Shown here: piece after piece, positions 1 through 6,941 of the stretch | How positions within the stretch are numbered: position 1 is the stretch's first letter | How the letters are laid out: each line of letters begins with the position of its first letter | NCBI RefSeq assembly: GCF_000971255.1 | Contig: NZ_BBMC01000003.1 | Span: 372,001 to 436,000, forward strand | From: Demequina rhizosphaerae | GTDB lineage: Bacteria; Actinomycetota; Actinomycetes; Actinomycetales; Demequinaceae | Direction: 5' to 3' | Length of the DNA: 64,000 nt | Made by a program: the position numbers and the translations under genes | Notes under the pieces: generated by a model | The model's database searches: none | What the model was told of the DNA's origin: nothing | What the model saw: the letters and a program-made list of their open reading frames with translations, nothing else

Positions 1-61
1 ACTCGGCCCCCAGCTCGGCGGCGGTCTGGTGCTGATCCCCGGGGCGGATCGTCATGTCCAT
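1..61 (-). CDS. aceA: Isocitrate lyase, N-terminal fragment (runs off the left edge)
   Basis: Only about 20 codons are visible, reading MDMTIRPGDQHQTAAELGAE, which resembles the start of actinobacterial isocitrate lyases (TAAEL followed by a Trp-Asp stretch). The enzyme splits isocitrate into glyoxylate and succinate in the glyoxylate shunt. The ATG ending at 61 is chosen because AGGAG lies 6 nt upstream; a second in-frame ATG ends at 55. The divergent neighbour is a RamB-type regulator, the known regulator of aceA in corynebacteria, which supports the call. The identification rests on a short stretch plus context. Confidence 0.7.
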   Translation of the reverse strand, partial: MDMTIRPGDQHQTAAELGAE

Positions 62-145
62 GGTCGGCTCCTGTTCTCTCCACGTCGTCGTGGTAGTGAG
101 ACGACCGTAGGCAGCAGAATGGGGACGATGCGGCGGGGTTCCGGG

Positions 146-167
146 CAGAACTTTGCAGGAAGTTCTG
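146..167. promoter_or_regulatory. Palindromic operator between aceA and ramB
   Basis: CAGAACTT at 146-153 and AAGTTCTG at 160-167 are perfect inverted repeats around a 6-bp spacer. The left half reads AGAACTTTGCA, close to the RamB consensus recalled from Corynebacterium glutamicum (about RRAACTTTGCAAA). It lies between divergent aceA and ramB, so it probably serves both regulation of acetate metabolism and autoregulation. It also covers a TTG that could be taken as an upstream start for ramB, which argues against that start. Confidence 0.6.
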
Positions 168-200
168 GCGATCGGAACGATCACGTGCCAGGATCGGCGC

Positions 201-1664
201 ATGAGCCAGCCGCAGGGGGCGCTCGACGACGAGGTCGGCCCCACTCCCCTGACCATCGGCCGTCGCGTGCGCAGCCTCCGCCAGGCGCGCGGCTTGACCG
301 TCGCCCAGCTCGGCGAGGCGATCGGCCGCGCCGCCTCGCAGATCTCCGTCATCGAGAACGGCCGCCGCGAGCTGCGCGTCTCCGAGCTGAGGACCCTGGC
401 GACCGCGCTGGGCGCCACGCTGGACGACCTGCTGGACCCGGAGCCGCCGTCGCGGCGGGACGCGCTCGAGCTCGAGCTGCAGCGCGTCCAGGAGGGACCG
501 CTCTTCGCGTCGCTCGACCTGCCGCGCCTCGCCGTGCGACGCTCGCTGCCGGATGAGGCGATCGAGACGGTGCTCGCCCTCCATGCGGAGCTCGTGCGGC
601 TCCACGAGCGGCGCGCCTCGACCCCCGAGGAGGCCCGCCGCGCCAACACCGACCTGCGGGCGGCCCAGCGCGAGCGCGCCAACTACTACCCCGAGCTCGA
701 GGCGACGGCGCGCGAGCTGCTCGGCGCGATCGGCCACGGGGGCGGCCCGCTGTCCCACTCCGCCGCATCGTCCCTCGCCCGCCACCTGGGGTTCTCCGTG
801 CACTACGTGCACGACCTGCCGGTCACCACCCGCTCGGTGACGGACGGCCGCCACGGCCGCATCTACCTGCCCATCCGGCACGACGGCGGCGACCGCCGGG
901 TCGTGCTCCTGCAGGCGCTCGCCACCTCGGTGCTCGGCCACGACGAGCCGGACGGCTACGCGGAGCTGCTGCGCCAGCGCGTGGAGGCCAACTACCTCGC
1001 GGCGGCGCTCATGATGCCCGAGGATTCCACCGTCGAGCTCCTCGTCGAGGCGAAGGCGGCGCGCGAGCTGTCGGTCGAGGACCTCCGCGACGCCTTCTCG
1101 GTGAGCTACGAGGCGGCCGCGCACCGCTTCACCAACCTCGCCACCCAGCACCTGGGACTGCCCGTGCACTTCCTCAAGGTGAGCGCTTCCGGGGTCCTGT
1201 CGAAGGCGTACGAAAACGACGACGTGAGGTTCCCGCAGGACGCGCTGGGCAACGTGCTCGGCCAGCGCGTGTGCCGCCAGTGGAGCGCGCGGCAGGTGTT
1301 CGAGCGGGACGACCGCTACGGGATCTACCACCAGTACACCGACAAGCCCAACGGCACGTACTGGTGCACGTCCGCGGTCCAGACCGACGCCGGCGGCGAC
1401 TTCTCCGTCTCGGTCGGGACGCAGTACGCCCACTCGAAGTGGTTCCGGGGACGCGACACCACGACGCGCCGGTACTCGAGCTGCCCCGACCCGGGCTGCT
1501 GCCGCTACCCGGCGCCCGAGCTCGAGGACCGCTGGGACGAGGCCGCGCGCCCGTCCGCGCGCATCAACTCGTCCCTGCTCGCCGCGACGCCATCCGGCTC
1601 GGCGACGGGCATCGACCGCGTGGCGGTCTACGAGTTCCTCGAGCAGCACGCGCCCGAGGCATGA
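201..1664 (+). CDS. ramB: RamB-type XRE regulator with ImmA/IrrE-like domain
   Basis: The protein has 487 residues from ATG 201; the in-frame TTG at 153 lies inside the palindromic operator and is rejected. An N-terminal XRE helix-turn-helix begins about residue 18 (IGRRVRSLRQARG through SQISVIENGRREL). A middle ImmA/IrrE-like region follows, with EANYLAAALMMPE but no visible HEXXH zinc motif, so it is probably not a peptidase. The Cys-rich C-terminal part (WCTSAV, DPGCCRYP) matches the domain following IrrE in RamB/PrpR-type regulators. These proteins control acetate, propionate and glyoxylate-shunt genes and sense acyl-CoA-type ligands. The position divergent from aceA fits RamB. PrpR is the main alternative. 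Confidence 0.8.
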   Translation: MSQPQGALDDEVGPTPLTIGRRVRSLRQARGLTVAQLGEAIGRAASQISVIENGRRELRVSELRTLATALGATLDDLLDPEPPSRRDALELELQRVQEGPLFASLDLPRLAVRRSLPDEAIETVLALHAELVRLHERRASTPEEARRANTDLRAAQRERANYYPELEATARELLGAIGHGGGPLSHSAASSLARHLGFSVHYVHDLPVTTRSVTDGRHGRIYLPIRHDGGDRRVVLLQALATSVLGHDEPDGYAELLRQRVEANYLAAALMMPEDSTVELLVEAKAARELSVEDLRDAFSVSYEAAAHRFTNLATQHLGLPVHFLKVSASGVLSKAYENDDVRFPQDALGNVLGQRVCRQWSARQVFERDDRYGIYHQYTDKPNGTYWCTSAVQTDAGGDFSVSVGTQYAHSKWFRGRDTTTRRYSSCPDPGCCRYPAPELEDRWDEAARPSARINSSLLAATPSGSATGIDRVAVYEFLEQHAPEA

Positions 1665-1743
1665 CCTTGACCCCGACGCGGCGCGCCGCCATGTGTGAGC
1701 GAAGACACGCGCGAATGTCCTTCAAATCTGCGTAAAGACTTGG

Positions 1744-1757
1744 TAACGTCCGGTGGC
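1744..1757 (+). promoter_or_regulatory. -10 element of a likely leaderless promoter (Pr6Pr gene)
   Basis: TAACGT at 1744-1749 fits TANNNT and sits 8 nt before the GTG at 1758, with TTCAAA about 16 nt upstream as a weak -35. Transcription would start at or next to the start codon. No Shine-Dalgarno sequence is visible. Confidence 0.4.
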
Positions 1758-2417
1758 GTGAGCAAGGACGCCACCATCCGCACCCTGCGCCTCATCGGCG
1801 CCTCCGTCATCCTGTCCGCCCTCGGCTTCCAGGCCTGGGCCGACCTCACGTACGGCACGTTCACGTGGGGCCAGCTCCCGGGCTACTTCACGCCGCTCGC
1901 GAACCTCGCGGGCATCGTGGCGCTGCTGGCCGCGGCGCGCGTGGGCAGGCCCGAGTCCCGCTGGGTCACCGTGCTGCGCGTCAACTCCGCCACCTACCTC
2001 GTGGTCGTCGGTGCGGTGTACTGGGCGCTGCTCGCGCCGTTCACCACGCCGTACTTCCCCTGGGCCAACGCGATCCTCCACGGCGGCTCGGGCGTCATCC
2101 TCGCGCTCGACTGGATCCTCATCGGCGGGCGCCGCCGGCTCCCGCTGAGCACGCTGTGGAGCGTGCTGAGCCTGCCCGCCATCTGGGTGTCCTACCTGCT
2201 CTTCCGCGCGTTCCTGGACGGCTGGGTGCCCTACCCGTTCCTCGATCCCGCGCGCGGGCTCGCCGCGATCCTCGCGACGCTGGGCGCGATCGCCGCGGTC
2301 GGGCTCGGGGTGTCGGGCATCCTCCGGGTGCTGGCCGTGCTCCGGCCGGCGACCTTCTGGCCCGCGGCCACGGGTGCGCGGGTCCCCGCGCGCGCGACGC
2401 AGCCGCCGCGCGACTGA
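1758..2417 (+). CDS. Pr6Pr-family integral membrane protein
   Basis: This is a 219-residue hydrophobic protein with about six membrane segments. The first loop contains GYFTPLANLAG, matching the YFT/SN signature of Pr6Pr-type membrane proteins; the function of the family is unknown. GTG 1758 is chosen over an earlier in-frame start at 1695 because the transmembrane region begins soon after it and a -10-like TAACGT lies just upstream. It is a single gene between ramB and a convergent small membrane protein. Confidence 0.65.
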   Translation: MSKDATIRTLRLIGASVILSALGFQAWADLTYGTFTWGQLPGYFTPLANLAGIVALLAAARVGRPESRWVTVLRVNSATYLVVVGAVYWALLAPFTTPYFPWANAILHGGSGVILALDWILIGGRRRLPLSTLWSVLSLPAIWVSYLLFRAFLDGWVPYPFLDPARGLAAILATLGAIAAVGLGVSGILRVLAVLRPATFWPAATGARVPARATQPPRD

Positions 2418-2426
2418 CCGGCGGCC

Positions 2427-2660
2427 TCAGGCCTCAGGACGATGCGGCGGCTCGGCGGGGAGCCGCGGCGGGCCGGGGGGACGGCGGCGCGAGCGCAGCG
2501 CGGTCACGGCGATCACGGTCGCACCCACGAGCGCTAGCCCGCCGAGCAGCATGGCCGCCGCCGCGCCGCCCTCGATCGTGACCTTGGGCGCGAACGTCCC
2601 GGAGATCGCGAAGCCGTCCCTCACCTTGGCCGTGGAGTCACGGCGCGCGTCGCTGCTCAT
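2427..2660 (-). CDS. Small single-pass membrane protein
   Basis: This 77-residue protein is not recognised. A polar N-terminus (MSSDARRDSTAKVRDG) precedes one strong membrane helix at about residues 33-54 and then an Arg/Pro-rich tail. The ATG ending at 2660 is preceded by TACATT with a 7-nt gap, consistent with a leaderless transcript. It lies tail to tail with the Pr6Pr gene and head to head with the glutamate decarboxylase gene. Longer in-frame starts would overlap the decarboxylase and are unlikely. Confidence 0.5.
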   Translation of the reverse strand: MSSDARRDSTAKVRDGFAISGTFAPKVTIEGGAAAAMLLGGLALVGATVIAVTALRSRRRPPGPPRLPAEPPHRPEA

Positions 2661-2667
2661 GCCCGCC

Positions 2668-2673
2668 AATGTA
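2668..2673 (-). promoter_or_regulatory. -10 element of a likely leaderless promoter (small membrane protein)
   Basis: On the minus strand TACATT lies 7 nt before the ATG that ends at 2660. It fits the TANNNT spacing pattern seen at other starts in this window. Confidence 0.35.
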
Positions 2674-2775
2674 GCCGGGCCCACCGCGGACCCGCCCCCT
2701 CCGCCGTCGCCCTGCGGACCCGTCCCCTCGGGGCTACGTTGATTCAGGGGGCACGCAGGGCCGAGGAGGGTGGCG

Positions 2776-4161
2776 ATGGCATCCGAGCAGGACGACCGTG
2801 AGACGGGGGCCACGAGGCTCCGAGGCTTCACCAACGACTTCGACGACTTCGCCGAGCCGTGGTTCACCATGCCGCCGGACAGCATGCCGCCGGACACGGC
2901 CTATCAGATCGTCCACGACGAGGCGATGCTGGACGGCAACGCGCGCCTCAACCTCGCGACCTTCGTGGGCACGTGGATGGACGAGCACGCGAACCGGCTG
3001 TACAGCGAGACGTTCGACAAGAACATGATCGACAAGGACGAGTACCCCAAGACCGCGGAGATCGAGACCCGGTGCTGGCGCATCCTCGCGGACCTGTGGC
3101 ACGCGCCGGAGCCCGAGCACGCGATCGGCACCTCGACGATCGGCTCCTCGGAGGCCGCGATGCTCGCGGGGCTCGCCCTCATGCGGCGCTGGCGCGCGCG
3201 GCGGCGGGAGGCGGGCCTGCCTACCGACCGGCCCAACCTCATCATGAGCGCCGCCGTCCAGGTGTGCTGGGAGAAGTTCTGCAACTACTGGGACGTCGAG
3301 GCGCGCCTCGTGCCCGTGTCGCTCGCGCACCCCACGCTCGACGGCCACGACCTCGCCTCGTACGTGGACGAGAACACCATCGGCGTGGTCGCGATCATGG
3401 GCGTGACGTACACGGGCGCGTACGAGCCCGTGCAGGAGATCGCGCGCGCGCTCGACCGCATCGAGGCCGACACGGGGCTCGACGTGCCCATCCACGTCGA
3501 CGGCGCCTCCGGCGCCATGGTCGCGCCCTTCATCCAGCCGGACATCGTCTGGGACTTCCAGGTCGAGCGGGTCGTCTCGATCAACACGTCGGGCCACAAG
3601 TACGGCCTCGTCTACCCCGGCCTCGGCTGGGTCGTGTGGCGCACGCGCGGGCACCTGCCCGACGACATGATCTTCTCGGTCAGCTACCTCGGCGGCGACA
3701 TGCCGACGCTGGCGCTCAACTTCTCGCGCCCCGGCGCCCAGGTGCTGCTCCAGTACTACCTGTTCCTCCGGCTCGGCCGCGAGGGGTACGCGGAGGTGCA
3801 CGGGCACACGCGCGAGGTGGCGCTGTACGTGTCGCGCGAGATCGGGGAGATGGGGCCGTTCGAGCTCGTGAGCGACGGGAGCGACATCCCGGTCTTCGCG
3901 TGGCGGCTCAAGGAGGGCCACACCGACAACTGGAACCTCTACAACCTGTCGGACAAGTTGCGTGCGCGAGGGTGGCAGGTCCCCGCCTACCCCCTGCCCG
4001 AGGACATGCAGGACGTCACGGTCCAGCGCATCGTTGTGCGTCGCGGGCGCCGCGCGGCCGCGCGCGACTTCCTCGAGGACTTCCGGGCATGCGTCGAGTA
4101 CCTGGACGGGCTCGACGGGCCGATCCCGACGGAGCGCCCCGGGACCGCCTTCCACCACTGA
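2776..4161 (+). CDS. gadB: Glutamate decarboxylase (PLP-dependent)
   Basis: The 461-residue protein matches type II PLP decarboxylases over its whole length and is close to the size of E. coli GadB (466). It converts glutamate to GABA and CO2, consuming a cytoplasmic proton, as in acid resistance. Visible motifs are HVDGASGA and the PLP-lysine motif NTSGHKYG, with the lysine at about residue 275. ATG 2776 is chosen because GAGGAGG lies just upstream; a GTG at 2770 overlaps that ribosome site. No Glu/GABA antiporter gene is adjacent. It ends 3 bp from the convergent YrhK-like gene. Confidence 0.9.
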   Translation: MASEQDDRETGATRLRGFTNDFDDFAEPWFTMPPDSMPPDTAYQIVHDEAMLDGNARLNLATFVGTWMDEHANRLYSETFDKNMIDKDEYPKTAEIETRCWRILADLWHAPEPEHAIGTSTIGSSEAAMLAGLALMRRWRARRREAGLPTDRPNLIMSAAVQVCWEKFCNYWDVEARLVPVSLAHPTLDGHDLASYVDENTIGVVAIMGVTYTGAYEPVQEIARALDRIEADTGLDVPIHVDGASGAMVAPFIQPDIVWDFQVERVVSINTSGHKYGLVYPGLGWVVWRTRGHLPDDMIFSVSYLGGDMPTLALNFSRPGAQVLLQYYLFLRLGREGYAEVHGHTREVALYVSREIGEMGPFELVSDGSDIPVFAWRLKEGHTDNWNLYNLSDKLRARGWQVPAYPLPEDMQDVTVQRIVVRRGRRAAARDFLEDFRACVEYLDGLDGPIPTERPGTAFHH

Positions 4162-4164
4162 CGG

Positions 4165-4830
4165 TCAGGCCCGGGCGACCGACGCGGTGGCCCCCGGCCG
4201 GACCAGCACCGCGGCCGCAAGGAAGCACAGCCCGCCGAGGACCGTGCCGAGGTTGGCCCAGAACAGGCTCACGAAGGTCGTGGTCTCCGGCACGACGTAG
4301 GCGCCGACCGCCGACACCCCGAAGGCGACGGAGCCGATCATGTTGAGCCACGCCGCCTGCGGCGTGCGTGCGCGCACGTGCCAGAGCTCGTGCCGACGCC
4401 GCGCCGCCGCCAGCGCGAGCGCGCCCGACACGAGGAACGCGAGCGACCCCCACGCGTTCGACCGCCAGCCCGTGCCCACGGCGTCCGGCGCCGCGACGGC
4501 GGCGAGCAGCGCGGCCAGCGTGCTCACGTTGAACAGCACCGTGCCGACGGACTGCACGGCGGCCGACCACCAGTCGAAGCGGTCCGCCGCGGTGGCGCCG
4601 CTCCGAGGCACGTGGCGACCGCTGAGGAGCAGCTGGATGGCGCCCGCGACGGTGAAGAGGACCGATCCCGTGAAGAACGTCACACCGGTGGCCACGGCGC
4701 CCACCGCATCGGCGTACCAGGGCAGCGCGCCGACGATGAAGCACAGGGAGCCCAGCGCGAACCCCACCGCCTCCGCCCGCAGGCGGATGTACCTGCGGGG
4801 AGACACCTCGTCGCGTGCGTCGGCGGCCAT
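4165..4830 (-). CDS. YrhK-domain membrane protein
   Basis: The 221-residue protein has about six membrane helices, in an arrangement like YrhK-domain proteins (PRRYIRLRAEAVGFALGSLCFIVGALPWYA near the start, later FDWWSAAVQSVGTVLFNVST). The role of the family is unknown. The ATG ending at 4830 is preceded by TACAGT with a 6-nt gap and no Shine-Dalgarno sequence, which suggests leaderless expression. It converges on gadB but is probably transcribed independently. Confidence 0.6.
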   Translation of the reverse strand: MAADARDEVSPRRYIRLRAEAVGFALGSLCFIVGALPWYADAVGAVATGVTFFTGSVLFTVAGAIQLLLSGRHVPRSGATAADRFDWWSAAVQSVGTVLFNVSTLAALLAAVAAPDAVGTGWRSNAWGSLAFLVSGALALAAARRRHELWHVRARTPQAAWLNMIGSVAFGVSAVGAYVVPETTTFVSLFWANLGTVLGGLCFLAAAVLVRPGATASVARA

Positions 4831-4836
4831 GCCTCG

Positions 4837-4842
4837 ACTGTA
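4837..4842 (-). promoter_or_regulatory. -10 element of a likely leaderless promoter (YrhK-like gene)
   Basis: TACAGT on the minus strand lies exactly 6 nt before the start codon. The region between it and the gene has no ribosome binding site. Confidence 0.4.
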
Positions 4843-4941
4843 GGGCGAGCGCCGCCGGAAGGGCCTGCCGACGAGCGCCCCGCCACCCCGCTCGAAGGCG
4901 CGCATCGGCCCCGGTTTCCATACCGCATCCGGCCGCCGAAG

Positions 4942-4969
4942 TTGCCTCCCGTGACCAATTTGTTATCTT
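4942..4969 (+). promoter_or_regulatory. Promoter of the NlpC/P60 gene
   Basis: TTGCCT at 4942-4947 and TATCTT at 4964-4969 are separated by 16 bp, in an AT-rich patch unusual for this window. A short leader follows, with GAGGAG at 4985-4990. I looked for a ydaO-type c-di-AMP riboswitch, which often precedes such genes, and did not see one. Confidence 0.45.
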
Positions 4970-4996
4970 CTTTCGAGACATTCCGAGGAGTACCGC

Positions 4997-5917
4997 TTGT
5001 TCTTCACCCGCCTGCCCTTCCCCCGCCGTGCCCAGCGCGCCGCCTCCGCCACCGTCGCGGGCGGCGCGCTCAGCATCGGATACGCCACCGCCGCGCTCGC
5101 CTCTCCCGCCGGCACGCCCGCCGACGCCGGCGACCTGTCGGCACAGGCGCAGGAGACCGCGCAGACGGCCGAGCTGACGGTCGCGCCGATCTCCGCGGAC
5201 ACCGAGGCCGCGTGGGGCGGCGCCGAGATCCCCGAGGTCGAGGTCACACCGCTGTGGGAGCAGCCCAAGCAGATCGCCAAGGCCCGCCGCCTCGCGTCGG
5301 ACCCCGAGGTCGTCGCCACCGCGGCGGTGCACCTGCGCGCGGACGCGTCCGTCGACGCCGAGTCCCTCACCGTCGTGCCCGAGGGCTCCGAGCTCGGCAC
5401 CGATGCCGACGCCGTGACCAAGGGGCGCTTCACCCGCGTCTACACGGAGGACGGCCTCACCGGCTTCATCGCCACCCGCCTGCTCGAGGACTACGTGGTC
5501 GAGGCCGAGACCACCGCGGCCACCACGTCCCCGTCCTCGTCGAGCTCCGCTTCGTCCTCGGCATCGTCGACCGCCGCCTCCTCCGCGACGTACTCGAGCA
5601 TCGTCACCGCGGCGCTCGCGCAGGTCGGCTCCGCCTACGCCTTCGCCTCGGCGACGCCGGGCGCCTTCGACTGCTCGGGCCTCGTGTCCTGGGCGTACGC
5701 CCAGGTGGGCAAGAGCGTCCCGCACTCGTCGAGCGCGATCCGGGCCACCGGCACCGTGGTCTCCGCATCGGCCGCGCAGCCGGGCGACATCATCTGGTCC
5801 CCCGGCCACGTGTCGATCTACCTCGGCAACGGCCAGCAGGTCGAGGCGGTCGGCCCCGGCAGCGGCGTCCAGCAGACGAGCATCTGGCAGTCGAGCCCGG
5901 TCTTCCTGCGCTTCTGA
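4997..5917 (+). CDS. Secreted NlpC/P60 peptidoglycan hydrolase with SH3 domain
   Basis: The 306-residue protein starts at TTG 4997, with GAGGAG 6 nt upstream. It has a signal peptide (about residues 1-36), an acidic stretch, a bacterial SH3-like domain (about 110-170), a Ser/Ala linker (about 175-200) and a C-terminal NlpC/P60 domain. The catalytic Cys is residue 226 in FDCSGLVSWAY and the His is about residue 271 in PGHVSIYLG. Such enzymes are gamma-D-glutamyl-diaminopimelate-type endopeptidases working on the cell wall outside the membrane, in cell separation or wall turnover. A strong hairpin follows the gene, so it is probably monocistronic. Confidence 0.88.
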   Translation: MFFTRLPFPRRAQRAASATVAGGALSIGYATAALASPAGTPADAGDLSAQAQETAQTAELTVAPISADTEAAWGGAEIPEVEVTPLWEQPKQIAKARRLASDPEVVATAAVHLRADASVDAESLTVVPEGSELGTDADAVTKGRFTRVYTEDGLTGFIATRLLEDYVVEAETTAATTSPSSSSSASSSASSTAASSATYSSIVTAALAQVGSAYAFASATPGAFDCSGLVSWAYAQVGKSVPHSSSAIRATGTVVSASAAQPGDIIWSPGHVSIYLGNGQQVEAVGPGSGVQQTSIWQSSPVFLRF

Positions 5918-5923
5918 CGCGCG

Positions 5924-5955
5924 CCGCCGACCGGCACGCGCACCTCGGTCGGCGG
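5924..5955 (+). terminator. Hairpin terminator after the NlpC/P60 gene
   Basis: CCGCCGACC at 5924-5932 pairs perfectly with GGTCGGCGG at 5947-5955, a 9-bp GC-rich stem 6 bp after the stop codon. There is no U-tract, as is common in high-GC actinobacteria. Confidence 0.55.
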
Positions 5956-5972
5956 TCCCGGCCGGGGCGCGG

Positions 5973-5978
5973 TACCGT
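5973..5978 (+). promoter_or_regulatory. -10 element of a likely leaderless promoter (epimerase gene)
   Basis: TACCGT lies exactly 6 nt before ATG 5985 and no Shine-Dalgarno sequence is present. No convincing -35 is visible. Confidence 0.4.
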
Positions 5979-5984
5979 CGCGCC

Positions 5985-6887
5985 ATGAGCCACATCTCCG
6001 GTACCCAGATCACCCTCACCCACGGCGACCAGGTCGCCACCCTCGCCACCGTGGGCGCGGCGCTCCGCGCGTACACGGTCGGGGGCCGCGACGTCGTCGT
6101 GCCGTTCGGCGCGGACGAGATCGCGCCGGCCTTCCACGGCATGGTGCTCGCGCCCTGGCCCAACCGGATGCGCGACGGCCAGTACTCGTTCGGCGGCGAG
6201 GACCTCCAGGTCGCGCTCACCGAGCCCGGCCGCGGCACCGCGCTGCATGGCCTGGTGTGCTGGGAGGACTGGGTCGTCGCGTCGTCGTCCGAGTCGTCGG
6301 CCACGCTGAGCCTCGACCTCCCGGCGAGCCCGGGATACCCGTTCCAGCTCGCGCTCGAGACCACGTACGCGCTCTCCGACGACGGCCTCGCGATCACCAC
6401 GGTGGCCCGCAACCGTGGCAACGCCCCCCTGCCCTACGGCGTGGGCTTCCACCCGTGGTTCGCCCCGGGCGGCACCGCGCTCGACGAGTGCACGCTTCAG
6501 CTCGACGCCGCGTCGCGCGTCACGGTCGACGAGCGCCTGCTCCCCGCCGAGGTCGTCCCGGTCGACGGCGACTTCGACCTGCGTGAGCCTCGCGCGCTCC
6601 CGGGCGTCGCCTTCGACGACGCGTGGGTGGACCCGATCCTCGACGCGGACGGCCGCTCGTGGGCCCGCCTGGGCTGGGCGGACGGGTCGACCGTCGAGAT
6701 CTGGGCCGACTCCGAGGCGACCGCGTGGCAGATCTGCACCGGCGACGAGGTGCCGGGCGTGCGCCGCGCGGGCGTCGCCATCGAGCCCATGTCGTGCATC
6801 GCGGACGCGTTCCGCACCGGCGAGCGGCTCGTGACGATCGAGCCCGGCGGCACGCACACGCTCGCGTGGGGCATGCGCCTCAGCTGA
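5985..6887 (+). CDS. Aldose 1-epimerase family protein
   Basis: The 300-residue protein has the galactose mutarotase-like beta-sandwich pattern, with PWPNRMRDGQYSFGG early on, a likely substrate His in ALHGLVCWEDW, GVGFHPWF in the middle, and a C-terminal Glu in AIEPMSCIADAFR that would be the catalytic base. These enzymes interconvert anomers of aldoses or sugar 6-phosphates in the cytoplasm; the exact sugar cannot be told. It stands alone between two hairpins. Confidence 0.82.
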   Translation: MSHISGTQITLTHGDQVATLATVGAALRAYTVGGRDVVVPFGADEIAPAFHGMVLAPWPNRMRDGQYSFGGEDLQVALTEPGRGTALHGLVCWEDWVVASSSESSATLSLDLPASPGYPFQLALETTYALSDDGLAITTVARNRGNAPLPYGVGFHPWFAPGGTALDECTLQLDAASRVTVDERLLPAEVVPVDGDFDLREPRALPGVAFDDAWVDPILDADGRSWARLGWADGSTVEIWADSEATAWQICTGDEVPGVRRAGVAIEPMSCIADAFRTGERLVTIEPGGTHTLAWGMRLS

Positions 6888-6901
6888 TCCCTCCCCGGTT
6901 C

Positions 6902-6941
6902 GACGACGCCCCCGCGAGCCTCGGCGCCCGGGGGCGTCGTC
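6902..6941. terminator. Bidirectional hairpin terminator
   Basis: GACGACGCCCCCG at 6902-6914 pairs perfectly over 13 bp with 6929-6941. It sits between the convergent epimerase gene and the efflux operon, and its right arm overlaps the stop codon of the YhgE/Pip gene. Confidence 0.7.

Noticed and set aside
153..200. TTG start at 153 extending the RamB-type regulator by 16 residues
   Set aside because: The codon lies inside the palindromic operator and the added residues match nothing; ATG 201 fits the family.
4843..4996. Possible c-di-AMP (ydaO) riboswitch before the NlpC/P60 gene
   Set aside because: The expected conserved blocks are not present and the predicted promoter leaves only ~25 nt of leader.
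4016..6421. Very long minus-strand frame of ~800 codons
   Set aside because: It is an Arg/Gly/Ala-rich shadow of gadB, the NlpC/P60 gene and the epimerase gene; GC-rich third positions keep the frame open.
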